Source of the DNA: Henriciella sp.
Lineage (GTDB): Bacteria; Pseudomonadota; Alphaproteobacteria; Caulobacterales; Hyphomonadaceae
Reading direction: 5' to 3'
Length of the DNA: 32,911 nucleotides
Assembly (NCBI GenBank): GCA_012960415.1
Contig: DUBH01000007.1
Location: 1 to 32,911 of the forward strand
This document shows positions 6,399 through 18,145 of the stretch, piece after piece. Both the position numbers and the translations under genes were made by a program. The notes beneath the pieces were generated by a model. The model saw only the letters and a program-made list of their open reading frames with translations, did no database searches and was not told where the DNA came from. The first letter of the stretch is position 1, and every line of letters begins with the position of its first letter.

Positions 6399-7253
6399 AT
6401 GAAAACCGTCGTCATTACAGGCGCCTCGACCGGCATCGGCCGCGCCGCTGCTGAACACCTCGCCGCGCAGGGCTGGAAAGTCTTTGCAGGCGTGCGAAAA
6501 CAGGAAGATGCCGACGCCCTGAGCAAGGCCAATCCGGCCATCGAACCGCTCATGCTGGACGTGACCAAGCCTGAGGAGGTCGAAAAGGCAGCCGCAAAGG
6601 TCGCTGAAGCGCTGGGCGGGGCCAAGCTGGCAGGTCTCGTCAACAATGCCGGCATCGCCAATATGGGCCCGCTCGCCCTTCAACCAGCCGATGAGTTCAA
6701 GGCCCATTTCGAGGTGAACGTCTTCGGCACGTTGAACGCCACGCAGGGCTTCCTCCCTCTTCTCGGAATGGACCGTAACCGCACTGGAGAGCCGGGCCGC
6801 ATCGTCAATATCACCTCGCTTGGCGGACGTATCGCCGCGCCATTCCTTGGTGCCTACACGGCCACCAAGCATGCAGTCGAGAGCATGACAGACAGCTTCC
6901 GGCGGGAGCTGATTATCTATGGCATCGATGCCATCGCCATCGGCCCGGGCTCAGTGAAGACGCCGATCTGGGACAAGGCCGAAGACAAGAATGAAGGCCA
7001 GCCCTACGCCAATTCGGCCTGGGCAGAGCCGATCTCCAAATTCTCCGACACGATGCTGAAGGGTGGCCGCGATGGCCTCCCGCCGGAAAGAATCGCTGAA
7101 GTCATCGAAACCGCGCTCTCCGATTCCAGCCCGAAAGCCCGTTATGCGCCGGTCCCCAACAAGTTCACTAACTGGACGATCCCGACCCATATTCCAAAGC
7201 GCTGGCTGGACAGCATCTTCGCCAACCGTTTCGGCATGAAGAAGCCCGACTGA
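6399..7253 (+). CDS. Short-chain dehydrogenase/reductase (SDR)
   Basis: A 284-residue classical SDR. The dinucleotide-binding motif TGASTGIG is at residues 7-14, NNAG at 82-85, catalytic Ser at about 140 (NITSLGG), and the Tyr153-x-x-x-Lys157 pair in YTATKH. The C-terminal extension with NWTIPTHIPKRWLDSIF resembles retinol dehydrogenase-like SDRs that act on hydrophobic alcohols or ketones; this substrate guess is weak. The start is supported by GGAG upstream (about 6388). It follows the ASCH gene by 35 bp and precedes the crotonase gene by 87 bp, all on the plus strand. An SDR plus a crotonase is compatible with acyl or lipid metabolism but is not diagnostic. Confidence 0.88.
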   Translation: MKTVVITGASTGIGRAAAEHLAAQGWKVFAGVRKQEDADALSKANPAIEPLMLDVTKPEEVEKAAAKVAEALGGAKLAGLVNNAGIANMGPLALQPADEFKAHFEVNVFGTLNATQGFLPLLGMDRNRTGEPGRIVNITSLGGRIAAPFLGAYTATKHAVESMTDSFRRELIIYGIDAIAIGPGSVKTPIWDKAEDKNEGQPYANSAWAEPISKFSDTMLKGGRDGLPPERIAEVIETALSDSSPKARYAPVPNKFTNWTIPTHIPKRWLDSIFANRFGMKKPD

Positions 7254-7340
7254 CGCGGACGGCCTGACCGCGCGTCAGCATTCCAAGCGCCGCCCGCCCG
7301 TTCTAGGCTCTCCTGAAACAACAGATCGGGAAAAACGGAT

Positions 7341-8078
7341 ATGGGCGACCTCGTCACGCGCAAGGATGATAGTGGGCTTTGCTGGCTCACACTGAACCGG
7401 CCGGACAAGCTGAATGCGCTGACCGTCGACATGTTCAGGGAACTGCGCGCCCATGTCAGTGACCTCTACAAGGATGACAGCGTCGGCTGCGTTATCCTGA
7501 AAGGCGCGGGCAAATGCTTCTCTGCGGGCCACGACCTTGGCGATATCGCCGAAGGCGAAGCGGTGCCGTCGCGCGGCTGGCATTCTGAGACGCTCCGCCT
7601 CATGGAAAAGCTGCCAAAGCCGGTCATCGCGGGCGTGCACGGCCACTGCTACACCGGCGCACTCGAGGTTGCCCTTGCCGCAGACTTCATCCTTGCGGCC
7701 CAGTCCGCCAAATTCGCAGATACTCATGCCAAATGGGCGCTCACCCCGATCTGGGGCATGAGCCAGCGCCTGCCGCGCCGCGTCGGTATCGCGACCGCCA
7801 AGCGCCTGATGTTTACCGCTGAGACGGTGAGGGCCGATGAAGCGCTTCGCATGGGCCTCTGCGAAGCGATCTTTGCCGATGAGAGCTTCGAGACAGAGCT
7901 TGAATCCTTCGCCCGACAGATCCTCGCCAACTCCCCTTTCAGCCATGCCGCTAACAAACGCCTGCTCGAGGCGACCGACGCCGACAAGATGGATGCCGGC
8001 CTGCAATGGGAAATCCTGGAGAATGAAGGTGTCGGCCCTGACATGCAGGCGCGCATTGGCGCCTTCATGAAGAAGTAG
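7341..8078 (+). CDS. Enoyl-CoA hydratase/isomerase (crotonase) family protein
   Basis: A 245-residue crotonase-fold protein with LTLNRPDKLNALT, the oxyanion-hole segment CFSAGHDLGDI and VIAGVHGHCYTGALEVALAAD. Aligned to classical 2-enoyl-CoA hydratase, the first catalytic glutamate is present (E109) but the second is His129 (FADTHAKWALTP in place of FGQPEILLG). A standard hydratase mechanism is therefore doubtful; isomerase, hydrolase or other crotonase chemistry is possible. The second half retains SQRLPRRVG and a helical C-terminus. It is cytoplasmic and probably acts on acyl-CoA esters. It ends four bases before the convergent DUF202 gene. Confidence 0.87.
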   Translation: MGDLVTRKDDSGLCWLTLNRPDKLNALTVDMFRELRAHVSDLYKDDSVGCVILKGAGKCFSAGHDLGDIAEGEAVPSRGWHSETLRLMEKLPKPVIAGVHGHCYTGALEVALAADFILAAQSAKFADTHAKWALTPIWGMSQRLPRRVGIATAKRLMFTAETVRADEALRMGLCEAIFADESFETELESFARQILANSPFSHAANKRLLEATDADKMDAGLQWEILENEGVGPDMQARIGAFMKK

Positions 8079-8081
8079 GTC

Positions 8082-8465
8082 CTACAGAAGCCACAGGATC
8101 AGGTTCAGCATTAGCGATCCTGCGATAAAAAGCATGGAGATCAGCCGAAAATTGCTGTGGCTCATGGGCTCGGCAGCATGCGAGTCCATTCGCTCCTGCA
8201 GGTCGCAGGCCTTTCGATAGGCAATGTAGAAGATCACAACGCCAATCAGAATGAAGATCGTCGCCCCGATCTTGGCCAGCCATGTGGGCTCGAACTTGCC
8301 AAAGATCGCCTGAAAGCCGAGCCCGACACCCGCAGAAGCAAGGCCGGTCCGCATCCACCCTGCAAAAGTGCGTTCATTGGCGAGGATTGTACGATCTTCA
8401 GCCCAATCGGTCCGGTCTTGCGCAAGATCGGTTCGGTTTTCTGCCAGCTCATTTGACGTGGGCAT
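8082..8465 (-). CDS. DUF202 (YidH-type) inner-membrane protein with heptad tandem repeat
   Basis: A 127-residue protein with the DUF202 signature LANERTFAGWMRTGLASAGVGLGF and three predicted membrane helices (about 40-57, 65-83 and 108-126). The N-terminus consists of four near-identical 7-residue units, LAENRTD, LAQDRTD, WAEDRTI and LANERTF, running directly into the DUF202 core. Function is unknown for the family. It lies 31 bp downstream of xerC on the same strand and is convergent with the crotonase gene. No clear ribosome binding site is visible before its ATG. Confidence 0.85.
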   Translation of the reverse strand: MPTSNELAENRTDLAQDRTDWAEDRTILANERTFAGWMRTGLASAGVGLGFQAIFGKFEPTWLAKIGATIFILIGVVIFYIAYRKACDLQERMDSHAAEPMSHSNFRLISMLFIAGSLMLNLILWLL

Positions 8466-8496
8466 GTAAACTTAACCGCCCTGCGGCCCGATGGTT

Positions 8497-9393
8497 TCAG
8501 CCGCGAGGGTGCGCGCCCGCGTGAACGGCCCGCAAACGCTCTGAGTCGACGCCGGTATAGACCTGCGTCGTCGACAGGCTCGCATGACCAAGAAGCGTCT
8601 GGATTGCGCGCAAATCCGCACCCGCTGAAAGAAGATGGGTCGCGAATGCATGGCGCAGGGCATGAGGCGTCGCTGTCTCTGGCAGGCCTAGCGCGCCGCG
8701 CAGCACCTGAACGCCCCGCTGCACGATTGCAGGCTGCAGCCGCTTGCCGCGCACGCCATAGAAGAGCGGCGTCTCGCCCGTCAGCCTGTACGGGCAAAGC
8801 CGCGCATATTCATCGATGGCACGGCGCACCGCAGGGATGAGTGGCACCAGCCGCACCTTGCCGCCCTTGCCCACAATCCGCAGGCGCTCTGGCGCAGGCA
8901 CCATGTCCCCGTTCAGATCAAGTGCTTCAGAAATACGAAGCCCCGCCCCGTAAAGCAGCGTCAGAACGGCGGCGTCACGCGCCGCCACCCAGGGCTCCAC
9001 CCCGCTCGCTTCAACCGTCTCGATCATGTCCCGCGCCGCCGCGACAGACACCGGACGCGGCAGGCGTGACTGGCGCTTTGGCCCTTTCAGGAAGGCGATC
9101 TCCGGGTTCTCCATGCCGTGATGGTCGTCGAGCCAGTGATAGAAGGTCTTGATCGCCGACAGCACCCGCGCCACCGACGTATCCGACAGCCCTTCCCGTC
9201 GGCGTTTGGCCAGGAAGGCGCGAATGTCGCTGGCGTGCAGATGCCTGAACGCCTTGATGGCGACCGGCTCACCCAGATGGTCTTCAAGAAAGTCAAAGAA
9301 GCTGCGAAGGTCATGGCCATATGCCTCAACCGTATTGGCCGCGAGACGGCGTTCGCGCGCAATATGGTCCAGAAAGGCCGACAGAATTTCCAT
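8497..9393 (-). CDS. xerC: Site-specific tyrosine recombinase XerC
   Basis: A 298-residue tyrosine recombinase of the length usual for XerC/XerD. The N-terminal SAM-like core-binding domain (about 1-105) includes LAANTVEAYGHDLRSFFDFL. The catalytic domain shows Arg153 (GLRISEAL), the β-hairpin Lys (GKGGKVRLVP, 177/179), His244-x-x-Arg247 (HALRH), His270 (LLGH) and nucleophile Tyr279 (TTQVYT). The protein resolves chromosome dimers at dif with its partner XerD. The symbol rests on similarity and on the divergent neighbour priA, an arrangement I recall from other alphaproteobacteria; XerD cannot be fully excluded. The start ATG at 9393 has a poor ribosome binding site. Confidence 0.9.
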   Translation of the reverse strand: MEILSAFLDHIARERRLAANTVEAYGHDLRSFFDFLEDHLGEPVAIKAFRHLHASDIRAFLAKRRREGLSDTSVARVLSAIKTFYHWLDDHHGMENPEIAFLKGPKRQSRLPRPVSVAAARDMIETVEASGVEPWVAARDAAVLTLLYGAGLRISEALDLNGDMVPAPERLRIVGKGGKVRLVPLIPAVRRAIDEYARLCPYRLTGETPLFYGVRGKRLQPAIVQRGVQVLRGALGLPETATPHALRHAFATHLLSAGADLRAIQTLLGHASLSTTQVYTGVDSERLRAVHAGAHPRG

Positions 9394-9497
9394 AAGACTG
9401 GAGTGTCAGGGCGCAGGGTTAAGGGGGTGTTGAGACCGCACATCTGCATGAAGCCAGCGGGTGACGGCAACACAGGCTGCGACTACACCTCTTGGCG

Positions 9498-11666
9498 ATG
9501 AAGATCGCCAGCATCCTCTTTCCGCTGCCGCTGCCTGAGCCGTTCGACTATGAGGTCCCCGACGGCCTGCATGTCGAACCCGGCAGCTATGTGCGCGCGC
9601 CGCTCGGCAAGATTGAGCGCACCGGCGTGGTCTGGGCCGTGAGAACCCGCGCCGAGGACGATACGCGCGACCTGAAGCCCGTCATCGACGTCTACCCCGT
9701 CCCGGCCATGCCAGAGCCGATGCGCAAATTCGTGAGCTTTGCGGCCCGCTACAATGTGGCCCATCCCGGCCATGTGCTCGCCATGGTGCTGCGTGCGCGC
9801 GGCGGCCTGAAGCCATCGCCCACCGCAACCGTGTACGAGCCGACCGGCTATCGTTCGAACCGGATGACCGAAGCGCGTGTCAAAGTGCTCGACGCCGCTC
9901 GCGAAGCTGGCCCGACCAGCGCGGCAGAGCTGGCAAGACAGGCGGGCGTCTCACCCGGCGTGGTCAAGGGTCTTGTCGATATAGGCGCGCTTGAGGCGCG
10001 CGAGGTTGAGACGGACCTCCCCTATCCGCAGCCCACGCGCTTTGAGGGCGGCGAACATCTGACTGCCGAACAGAAGACAGCCGGCGACGAACTGCGCCGC
10101 GCCGTCGCAAAGGGCGGCTTCCAGCCTTTCCTGCTCGATGGCATCACGGGGTCCGGCAAGACAGAAGTCTATTTCGAAGCCATCGCCGAAGCCTTGCAGA
10201 AGGCCGACGATGCGCAGGTTCTTGTCCTGCTGCCGGAAATCGCCCTGACGCAAGCCGTGCTGGCCCGCTTTGAGGCCCGCTTCGGCGCGCCGCCCGCCCC
10301 CTGGCATTCGGGCCTTTCCGACGCAGAACGCCGCCGCACCTGGCGCGAGACCGCGCATGGCCGCGCCCGCATCGTGATCGGTGCCCGTTCGGCCCTCTTC
10401 CTGCCCTTCCGCAATCTCAAACTCATCATTGTCGATGAGGAACACGACACCAGCTTCAAACAGGAAGACGGCGTCACCTACCATGCCCGCGACATGGGCG
10501 TGATGCGCGCCAAACTTGAAGACGCGGCCATCGTTCTCGCCTCCGCAACGCCTGCCCTCGAAACAATGGTGAATGCCGAAGCTGGCCGCTATAAACGCCT
10601 CAGGCTCTCGGCGCGCCCCGGCGCGGCGCGCCTGCCGGACATTGAGCTTGTCGACCTGCGCCTCGACCCGCCAGAGAAGGGCAACTGGCTGTCTCCAACA
10701 CTTTCAAACGCGCTCGTCTCGACGCTCGAAGCAGGCGAGCAGAGTCTGCTTTTCCTCAACCGGCGCGGCTATGCCCCACTCGTGATCTGCAAGGCCTGCG
10801 GCGAGCGCCTGAAAAGCCCCGGCACCGAAAGCTGGCTGACCGAGCATCGCTACACCAACCGCCTCGTCTGCCACCTGACCGGCTGGTCGATGCCAAAACC
10901 GGAAGCCTGCCCGATGTGCGGGGCGAAGGATTCGCTGATGGGCGTCGGCCCGGGAGTGGAGCGTGTTGCCGAAGAAGTCCGAGTCCTGCTGCCACAGGCG
11001 CGGGTGGAGATTTTCTCATCCGACACGGCTCGTTCCGGCGAAGAGACGCGCGGCATTGTCGACCGGATGGCCGGCGGAGAGATCGACGTGCTGATCGGCA
11101 CGCAGATCGTCGCCAAGGGTCACAATTTCCCGAACCTCACTCTTGTCGGCGTGGTCGATGCCGATAGCGGCATGAAAGGCGGCGACCTTCGCGCCGGTGA
11201 ACGCACCTATCAGCTGCTGAGCCAGGTCGCAGGCCGCGCAGGCCGCGCCGAGCGCCCCGGCCGCGCCCTCATACAGACCTATGGCCCCGAAAACCCCGCC
11301 ATGATCGCGCTGGCGGCCGGTGACCGTGACGGCTTCCTTCAGATCGAACGCGATGTCCGCGCCGAGCTTATGCTGCCGCCTTTCGGGCGTATGGCCGCGC
11401 TGGTTCTTTCTGCTCCGACGCCGCAGCTGATCGAAGAAGCCGGCCGCCTCACCGGCGCAGCCGCCCCGAACGGTGAGGGCGTCACGGTCTATGGCCCGGC
11501 CCCTGCCCCGATTTCCCTGCTTCGCGGGCGCCACCGCATCCGCTTTCTCATTACCAGCCCGCGCGACGTCGATCTCTCGGCTTACATGGCGGCATGGTTA
11601 AAGGGGCTAAAGCTCCCAAACCCCGTGAGAATCTCAGCAGATATCGACCCGTATTCCTTCTTGTAG
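9498..11666 (+). CDS. priA: Primosomal replication restart helicase PriA, second zinc site degenerate
   Basis: A 722-residue PriA. The 3'-DNA-binding domain starts LFPLPLPEPFDYEVPDG. The helicase has Walker A GITGSGKTEVY, DEEH in LIIVDEEHDTSFKQ, GARSALF, SATPALE and the C-terminal motif QVAGRAGRAERPG. PriA reloads the replisome at stalled forks. The zinc-binding insert keeps four cysteines of one site (C431, C434, C471, C474). At the second site three of four ligands are replaced (Ser440, Thr443, Thr461, with only C458 kept), although the spacing matches E. coli PriA. The ATG at 9498 is preferred to a TTG two codons earlier. It is divergent from xerC, with 104 bp between. Confidence 0.95.
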   Translation: MKIASILFPLPLPEPFDYEVPDGLHVEPGSYVRAPLGKIERTGVVWAVRTRAEDDTRDLKPVIDVYPVPAMPEPMRKFVSFAARYNVAHPGHVLAMVLRARGGLKPSPTATVYEPTGYRSNRMTEARVKVLDAAREAGPTSAAELARQAGVSPGVVKGLVDIGALEAREVETDLPYPQPTRFEGGEHLTAEQKTAGDELRRAVAKGGFQPFLLDGITGSGKTEVYFEAIAEALQKADDAQVLVLLPEIALTQAVLARFEARFGAPPAPWHSGLSDAERRRTWRETAHGRARIVIGARSALFLPFRNLKLIIVDEEHDTSFKQEDGVTYHARDMGVMRAKLEDAAIVLASATPALETMVNAEAGRYKRLRLSARPGAARLPDIELVDLRLDPPEKGNWLSPTLSNALVSTLEAGEQSLLFLNRRGYAPLVICKACGERLKSPGTESWLTEHRYTNRLVCHLTGWSMPKPEACPMCGAKDSLMGVGPGVERVAEEVRVLLPQARVEIFSSDTARSGEETRGIVDRMAGGEIDVLIGTQIVAKGHNFPNLTLVGVVDADSGMKGGDLRAGERTYQLLSQVAGRAGRAERPGRALIQTYGPENPAMIALAAGDRDGFLQIERDVRAELMLPPFGRMAALVLSAPTPQLIEEAGRLTGAAAPNGEGVTVYGPAPAPISLLRGRHRIRFLITSPRDVDLSAYMAAWLKGLKLPNPVRISADIDPYSFL

Positions 11667-11711
11667 ACACCCCGCGTGCCAATCGGTCGCAATTCAACCG
11701 CTGCAGCCACG

Positions 11712-11740
11712 TTGTCAGTGCCGAAACGAAGTGCTAAGCG
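11712..11740 (+). promoter_or_regulatory. Possible promoter for the atpHAGDC operon
   Basis: In the 167-bp gap between priA and atpH, TTGTCA (11712-11717) is followed after 17 bp by TAAGCG, which overlaps a GCTAAG. The -10 match is poor. Nothing else in the gap resembles a gene, and the operon needs a promoter near here. Confidence 0.25.
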
Positions 11741-11833
11741 CCCTCACAAGCATTGGGCTGGGGCATCGCCTACCGGCCCAAACCCTTATGTTTCACTCCC
11801 GGGCATCTGCCCGCCAACAGACGGAATCAGGTC

Positions 11834-13937
<2,104 letters not shown>

Positions 13938-13963
13938 GACGCCACGCTATCAGGAGCTGAGCG

Positions 13964-14848
13964 ATGCCCAGCCTCAAGGATCTGAAAAACCGGATCAACA
14001 GCGTGAAATCCACGCGGAAGATCACCAAGGCCATGCAGATGGTTGCAGCGGCCAAGCTGAAGCGTGCCCAGGATGCTGCGGCCGCCTCGCGTCCATACGC
14101 CCAGCGTATGGCCAGCGTCGTGGCCAACCTTGCAGGCTCCATGGGCGAAGGCTCCAGCGGCCCGAAACTTCTGTCCGGCACGGGCAGCGACCAGACGCAT
14201 CTGGTCGTCGTCCTTACCTCTGAGCGCGGCCTCGCCGGCGGCTTCAACACCTATGTGGTGAAGGAAGCCCGCCGCCTGATCGCCGAGCTCGCCGGTGCCG
14301 GCAAGACCGTCAAGATCCTGACGGTCGGCAAGAAGGGCCGCGAGCAGCTGAAGCGCGACTTCAGCGAGCTCTTCGTCGGCCACCTCGACCTCTCTGACGT
14401 CAAGGGCAACGACTATTCCGAAGCCGGTATCGGCCTCGGCAAGGAAATCACGGGCCGCTTTGAGTCCGGTGAGTTCGATGTCGCCACCCTCGTTTACAGC
14501 CAGTTCAAGAACGTGCTCAGCCAGGTGCCGGTCGCCCAGCAGCTCATTCCTGCGCAGGCCCCGGAAAACGCCGTGACGATCGACCTCAAGGGCGCGACTT
14601 ATATCTATGAGCCGTCCCAGGAAGAGATCCTCGAGACGCTCCTGCCGCGCTACATCAACACCCAGATCATCTCCGCCATGCTGGAAAGCGGCGCAGGTGA
14701 ACAGGCGGCCCGCATGACCGCGATGGACAATGCGACCCGCAATGCCGGTGAAATGATCGACGACCTGTCGATGGAATATAACCGGGCCCGTCAGGCCCAG
14801 ATCACCAAGGAGCTGATCGAGATCATCTCCGGTGCGGAGGCCCTCTAA
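13964..14848 (+). CDS. atpG: ATP synthase F1 subunit gamma
   Basis: A 294-residue gamma subunit: the N-terminal coiled-coil half [29 protein letters not shown], the central Rossmann-like domain with [12 protein letters not shown], and the C-terminal coiled-coil half with [27 protein letters not shown] followed by [12 protein letters not shown]. Gamma is the rotating central shaft of F1. AGGAG lies seven bases upstream of the ATG. The gene is 12 bp upstream of the extended atpD frame, whose ribosome binding site overlaps the gamma stop region. Confidence 0.97.
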   Translation: MPSLKDLKNRINSVKSTRKITKAMQMVAAAKLKRAQDAAAASRPYAQRMASVVANLAGSMGEGSSGPKLLSGTGSDQTHLVVVLTSERGLAGGFNTYVVKEARRLIAELAGAGKTVKILTVGKKGREQLKRDFSELFVGHLDLSDVKGNDYSEAGIGLGKEITGRFESGEFDVATLVYSQFKNVLSQVPVAQQLIPAQAPENAVTIDLKGATYIYEPSQEEILETLLPRYINTQIISAMLESGAGEQAARMTAMDNATRNAGEMIDDLSMEYNRARQAQITKELIEIISGAEAL

Positions 14849-16657
<1,809 letters not shown>

Positions 16658-16678
16658 AACGTCTGTCAGCGGCCTCGC

Positions 16679-16754
16679 CCTTCGACAGGCTCAGGGTGAG
16701 GCCGTTTATATCAGGTCGAGGTCAACGCTGACCTCATCCTGAGCCTGTCGAAGG
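16679..16754. repeat. 23-bp inverted repeat (REP/REPIN-like) between atpD and atpC
   Basis: The arms at 16679-16701 and 16732-16754 are reverse complements at 22 of 23 positions, separated by 30 bp. Their core, CCTTCGACAGGCTCAGG, is a sequence I recall as a common intergenic palindrome in alphaproteobacteria. The left arm can also form a local hairpin: 16671-16681 (GGCCTCGCCCT) with 16693-16703. It fills the 121-bp atpD-atpC gap and ends at the GAAGG beside an alternative atpC ATG (16755). It could tune the level of epsilon relative to the other F1 subunits. Confidence 0.8.
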
Positions 16755-16778
16755 ATGAAGACACAGGAACGCCGAAAC

Positions 16779-17186
16779 ATGGCCAGCAAGCTGCACTTCT
16801 CTCTCGTTTCGCCCGCCAAGGAGCTTTTCTCTGGCGAGGTCGATCACGTGATCGCGCCCGGCACCGAGGGTGAGTTCGGCGTGCTCGTCAATCACGCGCC
16901 CTTCATGACGACCCTGAAGAATGGCGTCGTCCGCGTCCTTGAAAACGACACGACAAAGATGCGCCTGTTCGTGCGCGGCGGCTTTGCCGACGTGACGCCA
17001 GCTGGCCTCACCATCCTCGCCGAAGAAGCCGTGGACCTCTCTTCTGTCGACGCCGCAAAGGTCGATGCTGAGCTTGAAGAAGCCAAGAACAAGCTTGCCG
17101 CCGAAGGCAAGGAAGGCCCGCATGTTGCGACGCTTCGCGCGCAGGTCGACTATCTCAGCGACCTCAAATCGGCCATTGTCCACTAG
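16779..17186 (+). CDS. atpC: ATP synthase F1 subunit epsilon
   Basis: A 135-residue epsilon subunit beginning KLHFSLVSPAKELFSGEVDHV, with the β-sandwich motif GTEGEFGVLVNHAPFMTTLK and FVRGGFADVTPAGLTILAE. The C-terminal helical region is shorter and more Ala/Glu-rich than in E. coli. Epsilon couples gamma to the c-ring and inhibits ATP hydrolysis. The ATG at 16779 is chosen over one at 16755 because it matches the family N-terminus and has GGAA ten bases upstream; the extra MKTQERRN would be encoded next to the repeat. It is the last gene of the operon, followed by a terminator hairpin. Confidence 0.95.
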   Translation: MASKLHFSLVSPAKELFSGEVDHVIAPGTEGEFGVLVNHAPFMTTLKNGVVRVLENDTTKMRLFVRGGFADVTPAGLTILAEEAVDLSSVDAAKVDAELEEAKNKLAAEGKEGPHVATLRAQVDYLSDLKSAIVH

Positions 17187-17211
17187 GGCAACTGGCAATC
17201 CAGAATAAGAC

Positions 17212-17241
17212 AAGGCCGCCCCGAAACGGGCGGCCTTTGTG
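17212..17241 (+). terminator. Intrinsic terminator of the atp operon
   Basis: AAGGCCGCCC (17212-17221) pairs with GGGCGGCCTT (17228-17237) around a CGAAAC loop, 25 bp after the atpC stop. The following T-tract is short (TTTGTGT), so termination may be incomplete, but position and stem strength fit the end of the operon. Confidence 0.75.
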
Positions 17242-17290
17242 TATCTACAGGTCTTGTGTCATCCTCCCGGTACTCACGGGGAGAAAGACC

Positions 17291-17833
17291 ATGACTGCCA
17301 GACACCTCGCTTTTATCGCGGGCGGCGCCATTCTAGCCACCGCCTGCGTCTCACAGGAAGAGCGCGCCTACTACAAGGACGGCGCCTATATCGATGAAAG
17401 CGCGGGCTTCAAGGCCTTCGCAGACGCGGTCACCGCCCACTGCGCACCCGCCATCGAAGGCAAGCAGAGTTTTGCTGAGTTCGAGGTGAAGGGCGCAACC
17501 CGCATCCGCCTTATCGATGACAACAAGATTCCCGTGGTCTCGAGCGAATCCCTACCCGTCTGGCAGCTTGCCGAAGGCCTCGTCCAGATGCAGCTCGACC
17601 CCTATGACCGGTGCGAAGTCATCGCGGTTGGGCTGCCCGGTGAAACGGCACTGGAGGTCGCTGCAAACGCGGCAAAGGCCAACGGTTTCAGGGAAAGCTC
17701 TGCGAACCCCAGCGGCACGAGACTGGTCTCAGCCCAAGGCACCGCGATTGAGTTCTCAGGACCTACTGAAGCGCAGACACCCGATGGCCGCACCTACACC
17801 AAGGTCACCGCTATCGTCACGCCCGGCGCCTAG
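17291..17833 (+). CDS. Putative lipoprotein of unknown function
   Basis: A 180-residue protein with a signal sequence MTARHLAFIAGGAILATAC. Cys19 would be lipidated, although Ala rather than Leu occupies the -3 position of the lipobox. The rest is soluble, with AFADAVTAHCAPAIEGKQSF and a second cysteine in DPYDRCEVIAVGLPG. I recognise no domain. The ATG at 17291 has GGGGAGAAAG directly upstream, so an in-frame upstream extension beginning at 17237 is rejected. It follows the atp operon terminator and is convergent with the 86-residue gene on the minus strand, sharing the four bases CTAG at their stops. Confidence 0.75.
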   Translation: MTARHLAFIAGGAILATACVSQEERAYYKDGAYIDESAGFKAFADAVTAHCAPAIEGKQSFAEFEVKGATRIRLIDDNKIPVVSSESLPVWQLAEGLVQMQLDPYDRCEVIAVGLPGETALEVAANAAKANGFRESSANPSGTRLVSAQGTAIEFSGPTEAQTPDGRTYTKVTAIVTPGA

Positions 17834-18090
17834 CGGTTCGCGCGGAGCCATTTCAGCGCCCCCTCCTTCATACCCTTGAATTTAGGCCCGTCTTCCAAGG
17901 GCGCGACCAGCAGGCCTTCGGGCAATGCTGCGCGCTTTATGGCGTGATACACCTTCGAGCGGCTCAACCTCGACCGGAGTAGGTAAAGCCCGTCATCGAG
18001 CTGGCATAGCCCCTCAAACTCGCGGGGCCTGAGTGTCTCCTGAGGGCTGCGCAGGTAAATCAGGTAAAGTTTGTCGTCGGGCGCGTTCAT
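17830..18090 (-). CDS. Uncharacterised 86-residue protein
   Basis: A small basic protein (MNAPDDKLYLIYLRSPQETL at the start, GPKFKGMKEGALKWLRANR at the end), without membrane segment, export signal or a motif that I recognise. It reads like a compact α/β domain: KLYLIYL and GLYLLRSRLSRSKVYHAIK. It lies 55 bp downstream of the thioesterase gene, with a strong hairpin in the gap, and is the last gene in this minus-strand run. It may be cotranscribed with the P450 operon, but the hairpin could separate it. The function is unknown. Confidence 0.6.
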   Translation of the reverse strand: MNAPDDKLYLIYLRSPQETLRPREFEGLCQLDDGLYLLRSRLSRSKVYHAIKRAALPEGLLVAPLEDGPKFKGMKEGALKWLRANR

Positions 18091-18095
18091 ACCGA

Positions 18096-18144
18096 TGAGA
18101 CGTCCGAGACGCCGCCCGGTTTCCCGAACGGTGGTCTCGTCTCA
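18096..18144 (-). other. Intercistronic hairpin after the thioesterase gene
   Basis: TGAGACG (18096-18102) and CGTCTCA (18138-18144) form the outer stem. An alternative pairing uses CGAGAC and GTCTCG inside it. It starts one base after the thioesterase stop codon on the minus strand and has no T-tract. It may protect the upstream operon mRNA or partly terminate it before the 86-residue gene. Confidence 0.45.
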
Positions 18145-18145
18145 A

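Noticed and set aside
8416-8435. Near-perfect 20-bp palindrome CCGGTCTTGC/GCAAGATCGG
   Set aside because: It lies in the DUF202 coding region and follows from the tandem heptad codons (LAQD/DRTD); no need to invoke an operator.
11753-11833. N-terminal extension of AtpH
   Set aside because: The translated extension (proline-rich, GWGIAYRPKPL) is unlike any delta subunit; the TTG at 11834 gives the normal length.
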